Shown here piece by piece: positions 46,720 through 58,664 of a stretch of DNA of 64,000 bases (within the stretch, counting starts at the first letter, position 1; each line of letters starts with the position of its first letter). Made by a program: the position numbers and the translations under genes. Source of the stretch: Sarcophilus harrisii (taxonomy: Eukaryota; Chordata; Mammalia; Dasyuromorphia; Dasyuridae); assembly GCF_902635505.1 (NCBI RefSeq), contig NC_045427.1, positions 58,864,539 through 58,928,538 of the forward strand. Reading direction: 5' to 3'. A model generated the notes under the pieces. That model saw only the letters and a program-made list of their open reading frames with translations. It was not told the origin of the DNA and made no database searches.

Positions 46720-47210
46720 AAAAAAAAACACTTCTGCTTCTTATAATCCCTTGATTCTTTCAAAGCTCGACTCAGACACTACTTCCTTCTACTTTTTTTG
46801 TAGACCTCTTTGGTGGTTTGGTAAGCTTAATATTAAGAAGCCATCTCAGAATGATGGCTTTAAATTCATAAAATAAGATATATTACATTACAAGAGAAAT
46901 CAGTTATAAGAGAAATAGTGATTTAATTTTTTTTCTCATTCAAGTTCATGGACCTCTATGGAGGTCCCAAAGTAAGAATTTCCACACTAGAGACTTTCCC
47001 TGATTTCCCTCATCCATCTCTCAGCTGCTAGAATTCCCTTAAATTACTGGGTATTTTGTTTTTTACATATTGTGCTTCTACTTAGATAAGTAGATGTTTT
47101 TTATCCTGATAGAATATAAGTTTCTTGAGGGCAGGCAGTGTTTCATTTTTGTCTATCTCTTGGGTGCCTAGAAGTGTCAGGAACATGGTAAAAACTTAAT
47201 GAAAACTTAT
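46720..47210 (+). repeat. L2 3' end interrupted by a hAT-like element
   Basis: L2 words CAAAGCTCGACTCAGACACT and GACTTTCCCTGATTTCCCTC are separated by a diverged copy (about 46797-46982) of the element at 29749-29930 (TTCATGGACCTC near its right end). The L2 tail is TTCTTGAGGGCAGGCAGTGT to about 47210. Confidence 0.6.
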
Positions 47211-47852
47211 TTATTGATGGATTAATTGACATAAAATAGAGTTGCTAACACATGCACTGCTTCTTTCATAAGATGTCAAAAGGAAAAAAAGTTTGTAAAC
47301 CTTAAAGTACTTCACAATTGTGTTTCTATTATTAATAATAATAACCAAGGCTTAGCTCAAGAATATTTTTAAGCCTTTTAGCTCATGGACTACTTTTAGG
47401 CTCCCATCATCTCACTCTTGCTCAACTTCTAGAGTACTGAGATTATATAGACTGGTGATAAATAATTATGAGAGCTCATACGTTTATGGCACTTTACAAT
47501 TTACAAAATGCTTTCCTTACAAAAAGCTTATGAAACATTTAAGAGCTTACACTGTAGCAGGGGAACCAAGACATTGAATAATTAAAGATTGTTTTCAGTG
47601 GCTTGCTCTTGCCTTGGGGATAAAATGCAAACTCCTCAATCTGCCATTTAAAACCCTCCCCAATATGGTTCCCTATGCCTACCTAGACTTATTTCATGTT
47701 GCTCCATCTTTGTGCATTTTTGTTTCAGTCAAACTGTGAGTTTCTAAACTTACCATTCTATCAACAAATGCCATGTTTTTATGTAGACTATCCCTATGCT
47801 TAAAATGCACTATTTACATCCATTTCTCAGTATCCTTAGCATCTTTTAGAAT

Positions 47853-47947
47853 GCTTCCTTCCTTCCTTCCTTCCTTCCTTCCTTCCTTCCTTCCTTCCTT
47901 CCTTCCTTCCTTCCTTCCTTCCTTCCTTCCTTCCTTCCTTCCTTCCC
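47853..47947. repeat. (CCTT)n microsatellite
   Basis: About 23 CCTT units, nearly uninterrupted. The frame FLPSFLPS... is not a gene. Confidence 0.95.
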
Positions 47948-47999
47948 TCCTTCCTAAGATAACATATATTTAAAAGCAGAGTTTTAAATGATGTTAATT

Positions 48000-49565
48000 C
48001 ATAGAATCATGGAATCTCACTGTTGGGGAACATTGTACTGCCATGGACTCAGTGGTTCAGTCCATGTCCAAATTCAACACCAATGGACTTAAGATATTAA
48101 TGTGAGGTTTTCTTTCCAGTGATGGAGATAATGGTCTGTTCTTGCTTATCTATCTTATTCATCTCTTGTCCATGTCCTTTAGTTAATCCACCATACCCAT
48201 AGTGAGTATGTTCAAAATCTTGGAGGCTTTCCTGTAATTCCCTTGACATTACATGGATGCCAGTCTACACTTGAATCTTTTTTCTATTTCTAACAAATAA
48301 CCATACAGACTAAGCTTGAAAATCTTCAGCCCAATTACATTTTTGGACAGCTCCAACTTTCTTAATCTATATTCTAAGGGATCCTTGTCCTTCATCATAT
48401 GGACACTCCTTCTAATGACAGATTGTTCAGTATGGTGGATATATCATTAGACTTGAAGTCAGGAAGATCTGGATTCCAATCCCATCCAAAACATTATCTA
48501 GATATGCTGTTGTTATTTAGTCATATCTGAATGAGCTGATGGATTATAGTGTTCATGAGGTTTTCTTGGCAAAGATACTGGAGTGATTTGGCATTTCTTT
48601 CTCCAGTGGATTGATTTGCCCAGGATTATATAGCTAGGAAGTGTTTGAGGTTGTATTTCAACTCAGGTCTCTTTGACTCCAGGCCCAATGCTTTACCCAC
48701 TGAGCCACCAGCTGCCTCTAACTATGTAACTTTAGGCAAATCACTTAACTTCTCTGTCACTTTTTTAAACCTGTAAAATAAAGGTACTAGACTTGATAGC
48801 CTCCAAATTCTCTTTCAGATCTAAATCTGTTATCATAACATCCCATGCCAATTTCAACACATACATGCTGGCCCATCCTGTATAACTTAGATCCACATCT
48901 TCCAGTAAGTTTGACATAAGAGATTCACTCAATATTGTTGGAGCCCTTTCTCTCCATTTCTCCTTCCATCATGGGCTGTCCTTTGATCAATCTCAGGTTT
49001 GTTATGGGACTGGCCATATTTTTCCAGTGATGCATTTTTCTGCTGACATCCTTTTTCTTTCCTTTCTTGCTCATGCCCATCATACACTACTTTTGGGTTG
49101 ATTCTCAATTTCAGTTCTTCAGAAACCGGTATGTTCTCTATCATGTACAAACAATGCAAACTGAGTCCAGAACTGAACAAGAACTCTTCTAGTCTAAATA
49201 GCTGCAGAGGGTAGTAAATGCTTGTTGAATGAATTAGTGAAATAGGTTTGTATTGCTTCTGGGAAATTTGAAAGTGCTTTTTAATGACCCCGAGTTTCTC
49301 CCTGAGTCAAGGGCTCATCTTTTAAAAGAACCAATTGGTTTTCCATGGTGCCCCATGGTTGCAAATCATGAACTTTATATAATTACTCGAAGCAGTGCAA
49401 ATCGAAGTCTTCTTTCACATGATAAGTTGTTATAAGGATCATATTATATAGGTTATATAAATGGTCATCCATTTTACATGACCATTTTACAATACTGGTT
49501 GCCCTCCTCTGGATGTATTCTAGTATGTCAATATCTTCCTAAAATATTGTCCCATTTTTAAAAGA
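48000..49565 (-). repeat. CR1/L3 fragments with nested SINEs
   Basis: 48000-48420 and about 48840-49565 read as reversed L3/CR1 sequence (TTTTTGGACAGCTCCAACTT, GTTGCCCTCCTCTGGATGTA). Between them a SINE on the plus strand (about 48420-48510 and 48718-48835) is split by a SINE on the minus strand (about 48511-48717, ending CACTGAGCCACCAGCTGCCT). Confidence 0.6.
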
Positions 49566-49589
49566 AGGAACCTGGACATCAGCTTGGAT

Positions 49590-51030
49590 TTCTCACTTTT
49601 CTTCAGAGTGTTGTTCTTGATTTTCATGTCAATGAACAGAATTATTGATTCTACATCAATAATATCTCTCCCATCCATCTTCTATGGTAGCCTCATATCA
49701 TTTCTAACCTGGGCTTTCTCAATGACCTCCTAACAAGTCTCTTTATCTTAAATCTATTTCTTAAGTCCCTCTTATATATAGCTGCACAAGTGATTTTCCT
49801 AAAGCACACACTGACCATATCACTACCCTGCTCAATTAACTCCAAAGGCTTTTTCCTAATTTTTAGGATTAAACATAGATAGCTTTATTTGGCATTTAAA
49901 GGAAAGAAGCACATATATATTGGGTGCCAGATATTGTGCTAAATGGTTTACAAATATTATCTTATTTAATCTTCATAAATAACCTTGGGAGTAGAGATTG
50001 AGTCAAGTGACTTGCCTAGGGTTACATAACTAGTTTTATGCTGAATTCAAATTTGAGTTTAATTCTTTTTGACTCCAGGAGAAGTGCTCTATCCACACTG
50101 TACCACCAAATTGCCCTTTCTGACCTGGCTTCAATCTATTTTTCCAGCCTAATTATACAGTACTTTCCTTTACATATCACGTTGTCATGAATGGGGTCTC
50201 CTTACTTCCTCCATTCCCTCTCCTTTCTAATACTTTTATTTTGTGTAGGCTTTCCTCCTATGTCCAATCCTTACCTTCACTTCTTAGAATCCACTGAAAA
50301 AATTGGGGGTCATGGATAAGACCCACAGTCTTTCAGTCAAGTATTTATAGGACTCTTGTGTAGTAGATTAATTAATTTTGTTCCCATTCTGTTGAGGGGG
50401 ATGTTGGAAGATATAGAGAGAATTCTTCTATATCAGATATGATTTAGACTTCTGATGTAATGCCATCTAGGTTGTGCTACTGCAGTGGAAGGAATGCCAG
50501 GCTTGGAGTCAGACTCATTTTCCTGAGTTCAAATCTGACCTCAGATACATATTAGCTGTGTGACTCTGAGCAAGTCACTTAATAATATTTGCCTCCATTT
50601 CCTCATCTGTAAAATGATCTGGGGAAGGAAATAGGAAGACCACTCTAGTATCTTTGCCAAGAAAACCCCAATGGGATCACAAAGAATTGGATACAATTGA
50701 AAAAATGACTCAACAGTGACATCTCTGATGCCCTTTTGAAGTTGAAAGAGTTTGCAATTCTGTGATTGATTTGGTGGCCAGTGTAGAAATATCCTGGGAA
50801 GAAGGAGGAGAAGGGAGATGGAGTTTCTTCTCTCAGATCACTTTCCATTTCACTACTCTGTTTTTTTTTCCTTGTAGGTACCTAGTTATTTTCATGTTGC
50901 CTCCCCCATTAAAGTGAAAGCTCCAGAAAGGCCAGGCTTCTTTTTGTCTTTTATTATATTTTCAGTACTTAACACAGTGCCTGGCTCATAGTAAGTGCTT
51001 AATAATGCTTGTCCTCTGATTGATTTGGCC
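49590..51030. repeat. L2 and SINE fragments
   Basis: About 49590-49895 is L2 on the plus strand (TAACCTGGGCTTTCTCAATG, CATATCACTACCCTGCTCAA). 49895-50125 is a SINE/MIR-like copy on the minus strand. 50460-50715 is a marsupial SINE on the plus strand. About 50885-51025 is an L2 tail. Confidence 0.6.
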
Positions 51031-51039
51031 GTAGCTCCC

Positions 51040-51420
51040 TTTTGTTACGGGAAAGGAGGGAAGAGAAGAGGAAAATCCCAACATTTGGACACCAGCAGTG
51101 GGCAAGGAAAATAACCAATTGATAAAATGAGTTTTTATATGACTTTTGCTGCCCTGACCAGCTTTTCCATCTGAGGATCGTCTCTCATCTCCTACTGCAT
51201 CTCAGCAAAGAGCCATGAGTCACTGGGGGTTCTAAGTTTAAAACTAAACATGCCTCCTCCTGCTTTCCGGTTTTTCACATCCTGCTTTTGTTTCAGCAAA
51301 ACAATCATTCAGGTTGGTCCCGCCTGGCTCTTCTAAACTTAACCCTCTCAGGGAAACTCCCTGACAGCCCAAACAAAACAACCAAAAGACCAGATGGTCT
51401 CTTGGAGGTAGGAACTGTGG
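51040..51420 (-). promoter_or_regulatory. Candidate regulatory island 3 in intron 1
   Basis: Repeat-free between an L2 tail and SINE debris. It has a perfect AP-1 word TGAGTCA (51216-51222), the ETS word TTTCCGG (51264-51270) and AAACAATC/AAACAAAACAACC FOX-like words. Motif evidence only. Confidence 0.3.
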
Positions 51421-51954
51421 TTATTGACTTTAAAAAGGGTCCTAAGTTCTTATTGGAAGGGATAGTTAATTCAGAACATAGCAGCTTCAGCAGTTTTGAG
51501 GTTGCCCTGGTGGACTGAAAATAAACTGAAGGTTTTCTAGTTAGAGCATGGAGAGAAACTGGGGAAGGAAGGCAAGAAAGGAGACAAATCAGGGAAGCAA
51601 TATAGTGTAGGGAAGGAAGAAATGGAGGGGAAGAAGAAAGGAAAGAGGAGATAGAAGAAATTTCAGTAACAATTCTTCAATTAAAAAAATACTTTAACTT
51701 ATTCCATCTCATTTAATTCTGCATTATTCCATAAGTGAATCCTTGGATAGAATGTTGGATCCCAAATGAGGTCATGAAGAGTTGGACGTGACTGATATGA
51801 CTTAATAACAAAGCCTCTCTTCTTCAACTATAAAATGGAGATGATATTTCACAGGGTGGTAGTGAGAAACCAGATAAGGCATGTGAAGTCTATTACAAAT
51901 AAAATACTAACTAAAAGTTAACTTTTATTATTATTTTCTTTCCACATATTATAA

Positions 51955-52690
51955 TAAGGAGCAGCTAGATGGCTCAGTGGAAAGAATAATGGGCCTGGAG
52001 TTAGGAAGATCTGAATTCAAATCCAACTTCAGATACTTATTGGCCAAGTCACTTAACTCCTGTTTGCCTTAATTCATTAAAGAAGGAAATGATAAATTAC
52101 TCCAGGATCTTTGCCAAGAAAACCTCATGGACAATAAGATCCACAATGATACAAAGAGTCAGAATTGACTGAACAAGAATATAATTATATTAATGCTAGC
52201 TGTCATTTATATAGTATGCACTACACGTTAGATATTTCACTAAGTACTTTATACATTTCATTTGATTCTCATAACAACCCTGAAAGGTAGATACTATTAT
52301 TATACCCATTTTACAGTTGAAGAAACCAAAGTAAAAAGACTTGTTTAAAGTCATCCAGCTAGTAACTGAGGCTAGATTTGAATTCAGGTCTTCCTTACTC
52401 CAGAACCACCATTTATTTACTGTGCTGACTATCACCATGCCATCTTCTGTCCTGTTCCTAGTATATAGAGGGTTGGGCTTGGACCCTAGATTTGATTCCT
52501 ACTCTCAAAACTTAATAGCTGTGTGATCATGGACAGGTAGCTCCTATTCTTAAAGCCTATGTTTTCTTATCTGTAAAATGGCAATTATAACCCTAGGCAA
52601 TAAAATGGCCAACCTTATTGGCCCATTATAAGGAAGGAATTTTGTGAATTTTAAAGCTCTATATCAATTATTATTATTATTATTACTGTC
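51955..52690. repeat. SINE cluster
   Basis: 51955-52185 on the plus strand (GAGCAGCTAGATGGCTCAGT), about 52190-52445 on the minus strand (THER/MIR-like) and about 52455-52680 on the plus strand. Confidence 0.65.
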
Positions 52691-52975
52691 ATTGCTTTTA
52701 CTGTTACTTTTCATTACTATGTCAATTATTATTACTATTATTGTCATTATTACCATTACTTTTCATTTCTATGTCAATTATTATTATTGTCATTATTATT
52801 AGTTACTTTTCATTTCTATGTCAATCATTATTGTTGTCATTGTTACTGTTACTTTTCATCCTTGTCAATTATTATTATTATTACCCTTATTTTTCATTTC
52901 TATGTCAATTATTATTATTGTCATCATTATTACTGTTACTTTTCATTTCTATATCAATTATTATTATTGAAAAAT
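52655..52975. repeat. Tandem repeat of ATTATTATT(GTC)...ACTTTTCATTTCTATGTCA units
   Basis: Five to six units of about 50-65 bp, each consisting of TCAATTATTATTATTGTCAT and TTACTTTTCATTTCTATG. It begins at the ATT-rich tail of a SINE, so it probably expanded from that tail. Confidence 0.85.
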
Positions 52976-53939
52976 CAATAGAAGCCTGGGAAGTGACTTA
53001 CTCATAGTTATATATAGGTAATAAGTAATAAAATTAGGATTTGACTCTAAGTTCTTTGGATTCCAAATCTAGTGCTGTTTTCATCATGCCATCCCATCTT
53101 ACTCCATCCATTCATTTGTATTTATTATGCACTCTCTGTGTACCAAGCACTTTGGTACATGGTATAATGACATGGGTTGCCCACTTTTGGCTTAAACTCT
53201 GTGCTCTTGTTTCAGCTTACAATTAGAGCTCTCAGAAGCAAGATGATACCCATAGAATGTGTCTTAAGAAGCCTGCCTATTTCTAATTCCTGTGGCTATG
53301 TCACTACTCTTGGCCCCTTGACCACTGTCCCCAGTTCAGGGCTCAGTGCATGCTTTTTCTCCCATGCTGCTCTGCATTCCACAGCTTTTCTGTTTATCCT
53401 CCTCCCACCAGACCGTCTGTCCTTTCAGAGCCTTACTGCTGGCTACCTCTCATTTATATAGGATTTTAGGACTGCAACAGACCTGGCATCTGTCTGTCTA
53501 ACTACATTACTGACCCAGCATTCATTGTTATTCCACTTTAAGGCTTACAGAACATTCTTTCTGATACTGCTGTGAGGTAGGCAAAGTAAGAGTTATTTTA
53601 TGGATAGGGAGAGGAAGAGATGATGTCAGGCTAGTCATCCAGTATGAACGTGGAAAGCTAGAATCCCCTGTTGATACTCTCCCCATGCCAAGAGAAAGGA
53701 AGGAAGGTTTCTTGGTCAGTGGGTGGAGCCCCACTGGGGAACTTTTAGGGGGGTGGAGGGTAAGAGTCACACAGGATGAGTGGACATAGAGTCAATGGTG
53801 TGGGGGTGAGGAAATGAAGAAACAAGTCCCAAATTGATGCTTTCACTGATTCATTTGAGAGAGGAAAGAAATTATAGATTTGAGTCCCTCATTTACACTG
53901 AGACTGTGCCTTAGAAGAACTAAATATCCATTCCCTTAC

Positions 53940-54135
53940 ATGACCTCTTTAAAATTTTAAAAGAAGACTATATGTATATAACCTATATCAAATTACTTAC
54001 CTTCTCAATAAAAAAGGAAGGGAAGGGAAGAGGATGGAGAGGGAGAAATGGGAAAAAACTTCCAACTCAAACATGTAAATGTTAAAAATTGTTTTTACAT
54101 GTAATTGGGAAAACTAAAATATACTTTTTGAAAAG
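53940..54135 (+). repeat. L1 3' tail
   Basis: AACCTATATCAAATTACTTA, GAGGGAGAAATGGGAAAAAA, TTGTTTTTACATGTAATTGG and AAACTAAAATATACT are marsupial L1 terminal words. Confidence 0.8.
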
Positions 54136-54369
54136 AGGTGCTTAGGAAGGTGATGGTCATGATAGGTTGCCTAGAGCTCTATAACCTACAGAGTACTTTC
54201 CTCACAACAACCTTGGGAGGTAGTGATTTTGAATTTTTGTTCCCATTGAAGAAACTGAGATTCTGAAAAAAAAAATCATAGTCACCTAGCTAAGGCTTCT
54301 TCACAATATATCTAATATTTTTTATACTACTCCATTCCTCTATGGTTCTACAGAGAGAATCTCTATGTA

Positions 54370-55173
54370 ATGGCTAATAATAAATTACTAACATTTATAA
54401 AGCACTTATTATGTGCCAGACACTATGCAAGCCCTTTATATTATTTCTCTGATTTGATTCTCACAACAACCTTACTGAAACAAATAGATGAAGTGACTTC
54501 CTTGGGGTTACACAGCTGGGGAATATCTGTGACTGGATTTGAACTCTGCCTTTTCTTATTTCAGGGTGGGCTCTATCTCTGTATCACCTAACCTTAGTAA
54601 GCAGGTGGGAAATATCACTTTTCTGGTGGGAAGTAGGGGTGGAATGGTCTTTTCACCTATGCCCTACAATTTACCCTTCCCCACCTTACTGTGTGTATAT
54701 GTTAGCCCTAAGATAACATTGGCTTTCTAAAAGGTTTTGATTCATCTACATCATCAGATGTTTGGATGATGATAAAGGGAATCTCAGAAATCACAGATCT
54801 AGCATTATAGGGACTTTGGAATCTATCTAGTGCAATCCACTCAGGTGAGAAAGATTGAGGTCCAGAGCAATGACACAGGTAATAAAAATCAGAGATGGGG
54901 CTTAAACACATATCCTCTAACTTCAGAGTCAGTGATCTTTGCTCTGCATCATATTGTTCCCTCTTGGATGAGAGATGGTCAAACTGAAGTTTAGAAGGAA
55001 TAAATAATTTGGCCACAGTCATTCAGTTACCCTGAAAGGGCTGGGATAAAAACTCAGGGCTTCTGATTCTTGGGCCACCAGTGTTCCCCAAGGACTTTCC
55101 CCCCCCTTTAAATGGCAAAGAGCTACTCAGAAAACTTCCATTTTCCCTAATTTTGTATCTTCTTTTACCCTTT

Positions 55174-55213
<40 letters not shown>

Positions 55214-56480
55214 CATAGGCCATAAAAAAATGCCCAAAGTGGCAAGAACTGTGAGAATTCATACTCTCAAGTGTTTTCCATTGCTCCAACAGGACTGGTT
55301 TTTAGTTTTTTAATTTTGTGTCATAAAATTATAGATTGGTAGAGCTGGAAGAAATTGTGACAACATTTAGTCCAACTCTTTCTTTCAGTTTGCAGATAAG
55401 GAAACTGAGGACCAGGGTGAAATAACTTTGCCATGGTCTTACAATGAGTTGGTGTAGGGTTGGGATTCTAATTCAGATCCTTTAGTATCTGGCATATAGA
55501 ATCTGGCATGATGCTTCTTTCCCATTGAACTTGGTGAAAATGGACAGCAAGGCAGGACCTGAGGAGAGGGGATGGAGGTTTCACTATGAGAACAGATTTT
55601 GGGTCATTTGGAGCCCAAATCTTCTGTGGAAGACCCAGGAAGGCAGACAATGGGCAGGAGTAGTCCTAAAGTATCTAGGGCAGGCTGGCATATTCCTGGG
55701 GCTAGCCTACATTGCAGGTGACTGGTCTGGGGTTTTTTATTAGGAAAGTATCTTATCTCTTGTCTTGATTCCTCAAAGCATCTCTCACTGTGCTGGCCTG
55801 TATCTTTTTAACTTCAGGTATGGAGAAAATCCCAAAAAGAGGACTTAGCTCCTAGAACTGTAACTCAGCCTTATGACTTAGAAAATGAGCAGAGGCTGGA
55901 GAAAATTTGGAAGAGATTGTTTTTGAGATGGCTCAGAGGTAGTGGTCTTCTGTCTTGCCATGGATTCCTTTATTTTATCCTTTTAATTAAGTCACTAAGC
56001 TATAAGTGGATAAACCGGACAGGGTAGGGGTAGGGGTGGGGGGGGGGTGAGGAGAGACATTCAAAATACCCTAGGATGGAAGAGACAAAGAAACAGGATA
56101 CTACTTCTTGGAAGCAGTCCAATGGCATGATAAGGAAACTGGGCTGGGCATCAGTTTTGGGTTTGAGTTTTCTGTTTTTTGGGGTAACTTTATATAAAAT
56201 ATGAGATGTGGACAAGATGATTTCTGAAAGCCCTTCCTGCTTTAAGGTTCCCTTTTAGCCCAGATATTCTTTCCTTTAAAGGTCATGGAAACATAAATTT
56301 ATGGCTAGAAAGGACCTCAGTGGTTACTTAGTCCAAACTCTCTATTTTACAGAGGAAGAAACTGAGTTTCAGAATTTAAATGAATTATTCAAGGACACAC
56401 ATAGAACAAGGAACAGAGCTAAATTAAGAATCTAGATTTTCTAACTTTGAATCTAGGGCTTTTTCTCTAATGTACCCCTC
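54370..56480. repeat. MIR/SINE-like fragments and (CA)n near the 5' end of intron 1
   Basis: Minus-strand copies lie at about 54370-54600, 54790-54965, 55310-55480 and 56290-56480. (CA)17 lies at 55178-55212 and a G(9-10) run near 56038-56047. The stretch 55490-56030 shows no recognisable repeat and no gene. Confidence 0.55.
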
Positions 56481-56967
56481 TTATGGTCCTTTTCTGAACT
56501 TATAAAATTCTTCAAAAGGAACAAGCATTGGGATCATACAAAAAAAGTCAAGGGTTCAAAGACTTTATATACATGGCTGTATATAACTTCTACTACATAT
56601 ATACTTCTACACATATATATCTGTTTCAGATTTGTGATTTTATCTATTTTGGCAACTCTTGACACAGAAGACCCATTACAACGACTGAAAGAGTCTGGGG
56701 GTACTAAAAGGGCATTTTACTTGTCTGTGACACATAGTCAATATGGTCATGGGGCAGCAGTTAGATTCATCTCTTCCTTACTTCCAAGGATGGACCTCTA
56801 TCTCCTATTCCATGCTTCCCAAATAGGCATACATGTATGTTTATACATTTCACTTTCCCTACTAGCCTAAATCTCCTAATACCAATTTCCATCCTCCCTT
56901 TCCCTCCAATCAGGATACAGAAAATCAAGAAAGTTGTTTTTCCCCTAAGGGAGTAGCAGTCTCTTAC

Positions 56968-57060
56968 CTTAGCTTTGGCCCCGGAAATGGGGCTGAGTAA
57001 TCCTGGGTCCTTTGCCTTCTGTCCAGACTAGGAAAAAGGCACAGGGGAGAACACACAGCA
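56968..57060 (-). other. CDH5: CDH5 exon 1, non-coding 5'UTR exon (upstream end approximate)
   Basis: A strong splice donor (CTAAG|GTAAGAG, exon base 56968) ends a GC-richer, repeat-free stretch directly below the endothelial promoter motifs. The only ATG of CDH5 lies in exon 2, so this exon would be purely 5'UTR, as in human. A CCGGAAAT ETS core on the minus strand (about 56984-56991) lies inside it. The donor is well supported; the start near 57060 is inferred by placing it about 90 bp below the promoter CAGGAA element. Confidence 0.7.
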
Positions 57061-57260
57061 GCTTGGGCGTCCCTGTCCCAAGTGGGCCACTGGGTGTGTG
57101 CAGCTTTCCTCCTGCCTCTGACTTTTCCAGCTCAGCTTCCCACCCGGTATGGCTTCCTGTTATTGTTCCTTTTAGGGTCAGGCCTGGAGAGGAAAGCTCC
57201 AGATACATGGAGGCTGCATTGTGAGGGGCAGAGCTGCCCTGGACCTGCCTGAGGACTGCC
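57061..57260 (-). promoter_or_regulatory. CDH5: CDH5 proximal promoter, TATA-less and endothelial type
   Basis: Read on the minus strand, this stretch contains a FOX:ETS composite (57151-57169), further GGAA cores (CAGGAAGCC, GAGGAAAG, GTGGGAAGC) and CACCC/GT-box sequences such as CACACACCC. No TATA box stands at a suitable distance and CpG content is low. Known VE-cadherin promoters are TATA-less and depend on ETS, FOXC/FOXO and Sp/KLF-type sites. The block is free of recognisable repeats although both flanks are repeat-rich, which suggests constraint. Confidence 0.75.
57151..57169 (-). promoter_or_regulatory. FOX:ETS composite motif in the CDH5 promoter
   Basis: The minus strand reads GGAACAATAACAGGAAGCC, an overlapping forkhead (AATAACA) and ETS (CAGGAA) site. 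This is the arrangement described for endothelial enhancers and promoters (FoxC2 with Etv2), including CDH5. Its position, 90-200 bp above the exon 1 donor, fits. Confidence 0.8.
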
Positions 57261-58660
57261 CCTGGGATACTGTAAATCTGGAAGTCTCTGTTGATTTTAT
57301 GTCTGTCCTGTTAATTTTATATGGGTAAATGGCTTTGGGACTGGGCCCAAGAGGGGAATTCTGGAACTCTGTTCAGAAGTGCCTGGGCCACTCATCAGGC
57401 ATTTGGAAAGCAGAGGTTCCCAACTGCTTTGGAATAGTGGGCAACCAAGGCTAGAGTTTATCCAAAGCCTTAACTAGAGAAGTGGGCAAAGGGTCAGAGG
57501 GTATTGGCCGATAGACTCATCGTCTATCTATATCTATCTATACCTTTAGTGAACTGACTTACTTGGTCAAGTACCAGGACTTGAATCCAGGTCTCTTAAC
57601 TCTGTATTCAATGTCCTTTCTACCACATCAATCATGCCTCATCTTTGTAATTGAATTATTTGGGCATTCTGCTCTAGATTTCTAATAAGGATGGGTTTGG
57701 GTTTACAAGGCTTGCTTTCAATCAGCTCTTCTATCTTTTATGAAAATCATTTACCTCCTCTAGGCTTAATTTCCCACATTTTAAAAATGATCTAAAAGCA
57801 CAGTGGGGGAGTGGATAGAGTAGTAGCCTCAAAGACAAGAGTTTTGGGTTGTGGTATTGGTTCTGCCCCAATTGGGTTTGTGGTCTTGGTCAAATCAATG
57901 CCCTCTCTGGGCTTCAGTTTCCCTCTTCTTTAAAATGAGGGGATTAGATTAGATTATCTTTGAGAGCCTTACTGTTTTAAAAGTTCTAAATGGAACATAC
58001 CACTTTTTTTTTCTATTTTTTTTGTTCTATAATTAAATGAATACCAAAAAACAAAAATAGCATTTCCATATTGAAAGTAAAAAGTAGATTATATATGAAA
58101 TTATGAATCTATTTTATACAGTTCACTTTTTAAAATGTATATAAATTCAATGCTATTTTCAAAGAGGTCCTGATTTTTTGTTTCTTTCAGTTTCATTTCT
58201 GCTCTTTTCTGTGAAATTTTAAATACATTTCAAAGACTTTCTTTTGTTTCTTTTTGGAGTGGAATACTGTTGCTAACTTCTTTCTCTTTACACATAACCT
58301 TCCTCCCTGTCCTCAAGGTAACAAAGAAAAGCACAATATCTGTAACAAATAAGCAGAGTTGAGCAGCGTAAATCCACACATTTTCCATATTCAGAAATGT
58401 ATGTTTCATTCTGTCCTTGGGCTCAGGAGTTGGGTAGCATGCTTTATCAATGGTCCTTTAGGACTGTGGTTGGTCATTGATTTAAATAAGAGTTCTTTTA
58501 AGTCATTTGTTTTAAAGTGTTGTTGCTAGGGATGTTTTTTTCTGGATTCTGCTGGTTTTTCTCTGTCTTAGTTCATGCAAATGTCCTAAGGTTCCTTTGA
58601 AACCATCCCTTTCATAATTTTTTTCTTCTCTTTTTTCCATTTATTTGGCAAATTTTACTC
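57261..58660. other. Upstream flank of CDH5
   Basis: 57500-57640 is a MIR-like remnant. 57790-58000 is a SINE on the plus strand (GTGGATAGAGTAGTAGCCTC). The remainder is AT-rich with no gene or clear repeat. Confidence 0.5.
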
Positions 58661-58664
58661 TTTA

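Larger units (their letters stand above)
33657..56967 (-). other. CDH5 intron 1 (23.3 kb)
   Basis: The large first intron runs between the non-coding exon 1 and the ATG exon. Most of it is SINE, L2, CR1/L3, L1 and simple repeats, listed separately. Three repeat-poor islands with ETS/FOX/GATA/RUNX/AP-1 words stand out (37080-37560, 43730-44240, 51040-51420). VE-cadherin intron 1 is known to add to endothelial expression in transgenic work. No other gene is visible. Confidence 0.85.
9540..57060 (-). other. CDH5: CDH5 transcription unit (12 exons, first non-coding)
   Basis: The unit runs from a predicted start near 57060 to the polyadenylation region near 9540, about 47.5 kb. Intron sizes from the 5' end are about 23.3, 4.9, 1.6, 1.7, 1.1, 1.0, 2.3, 0.6, 2.3, 1.7 and 1.3 kb. 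The large first intron separating a non-coding exon 1 from the ATG exon matches the known human gene. The start is estimated from the distance between the promoter ETS core and the known start region in other mammals; the end is estimated from the AATAAA at 9556-9561. Both ends are inferred. Confidence 0.85.

Noticed and set aside
47773-47973. Frame with FLPSFLPS repeats
   Set aside because: Translation of (CCTT)n.
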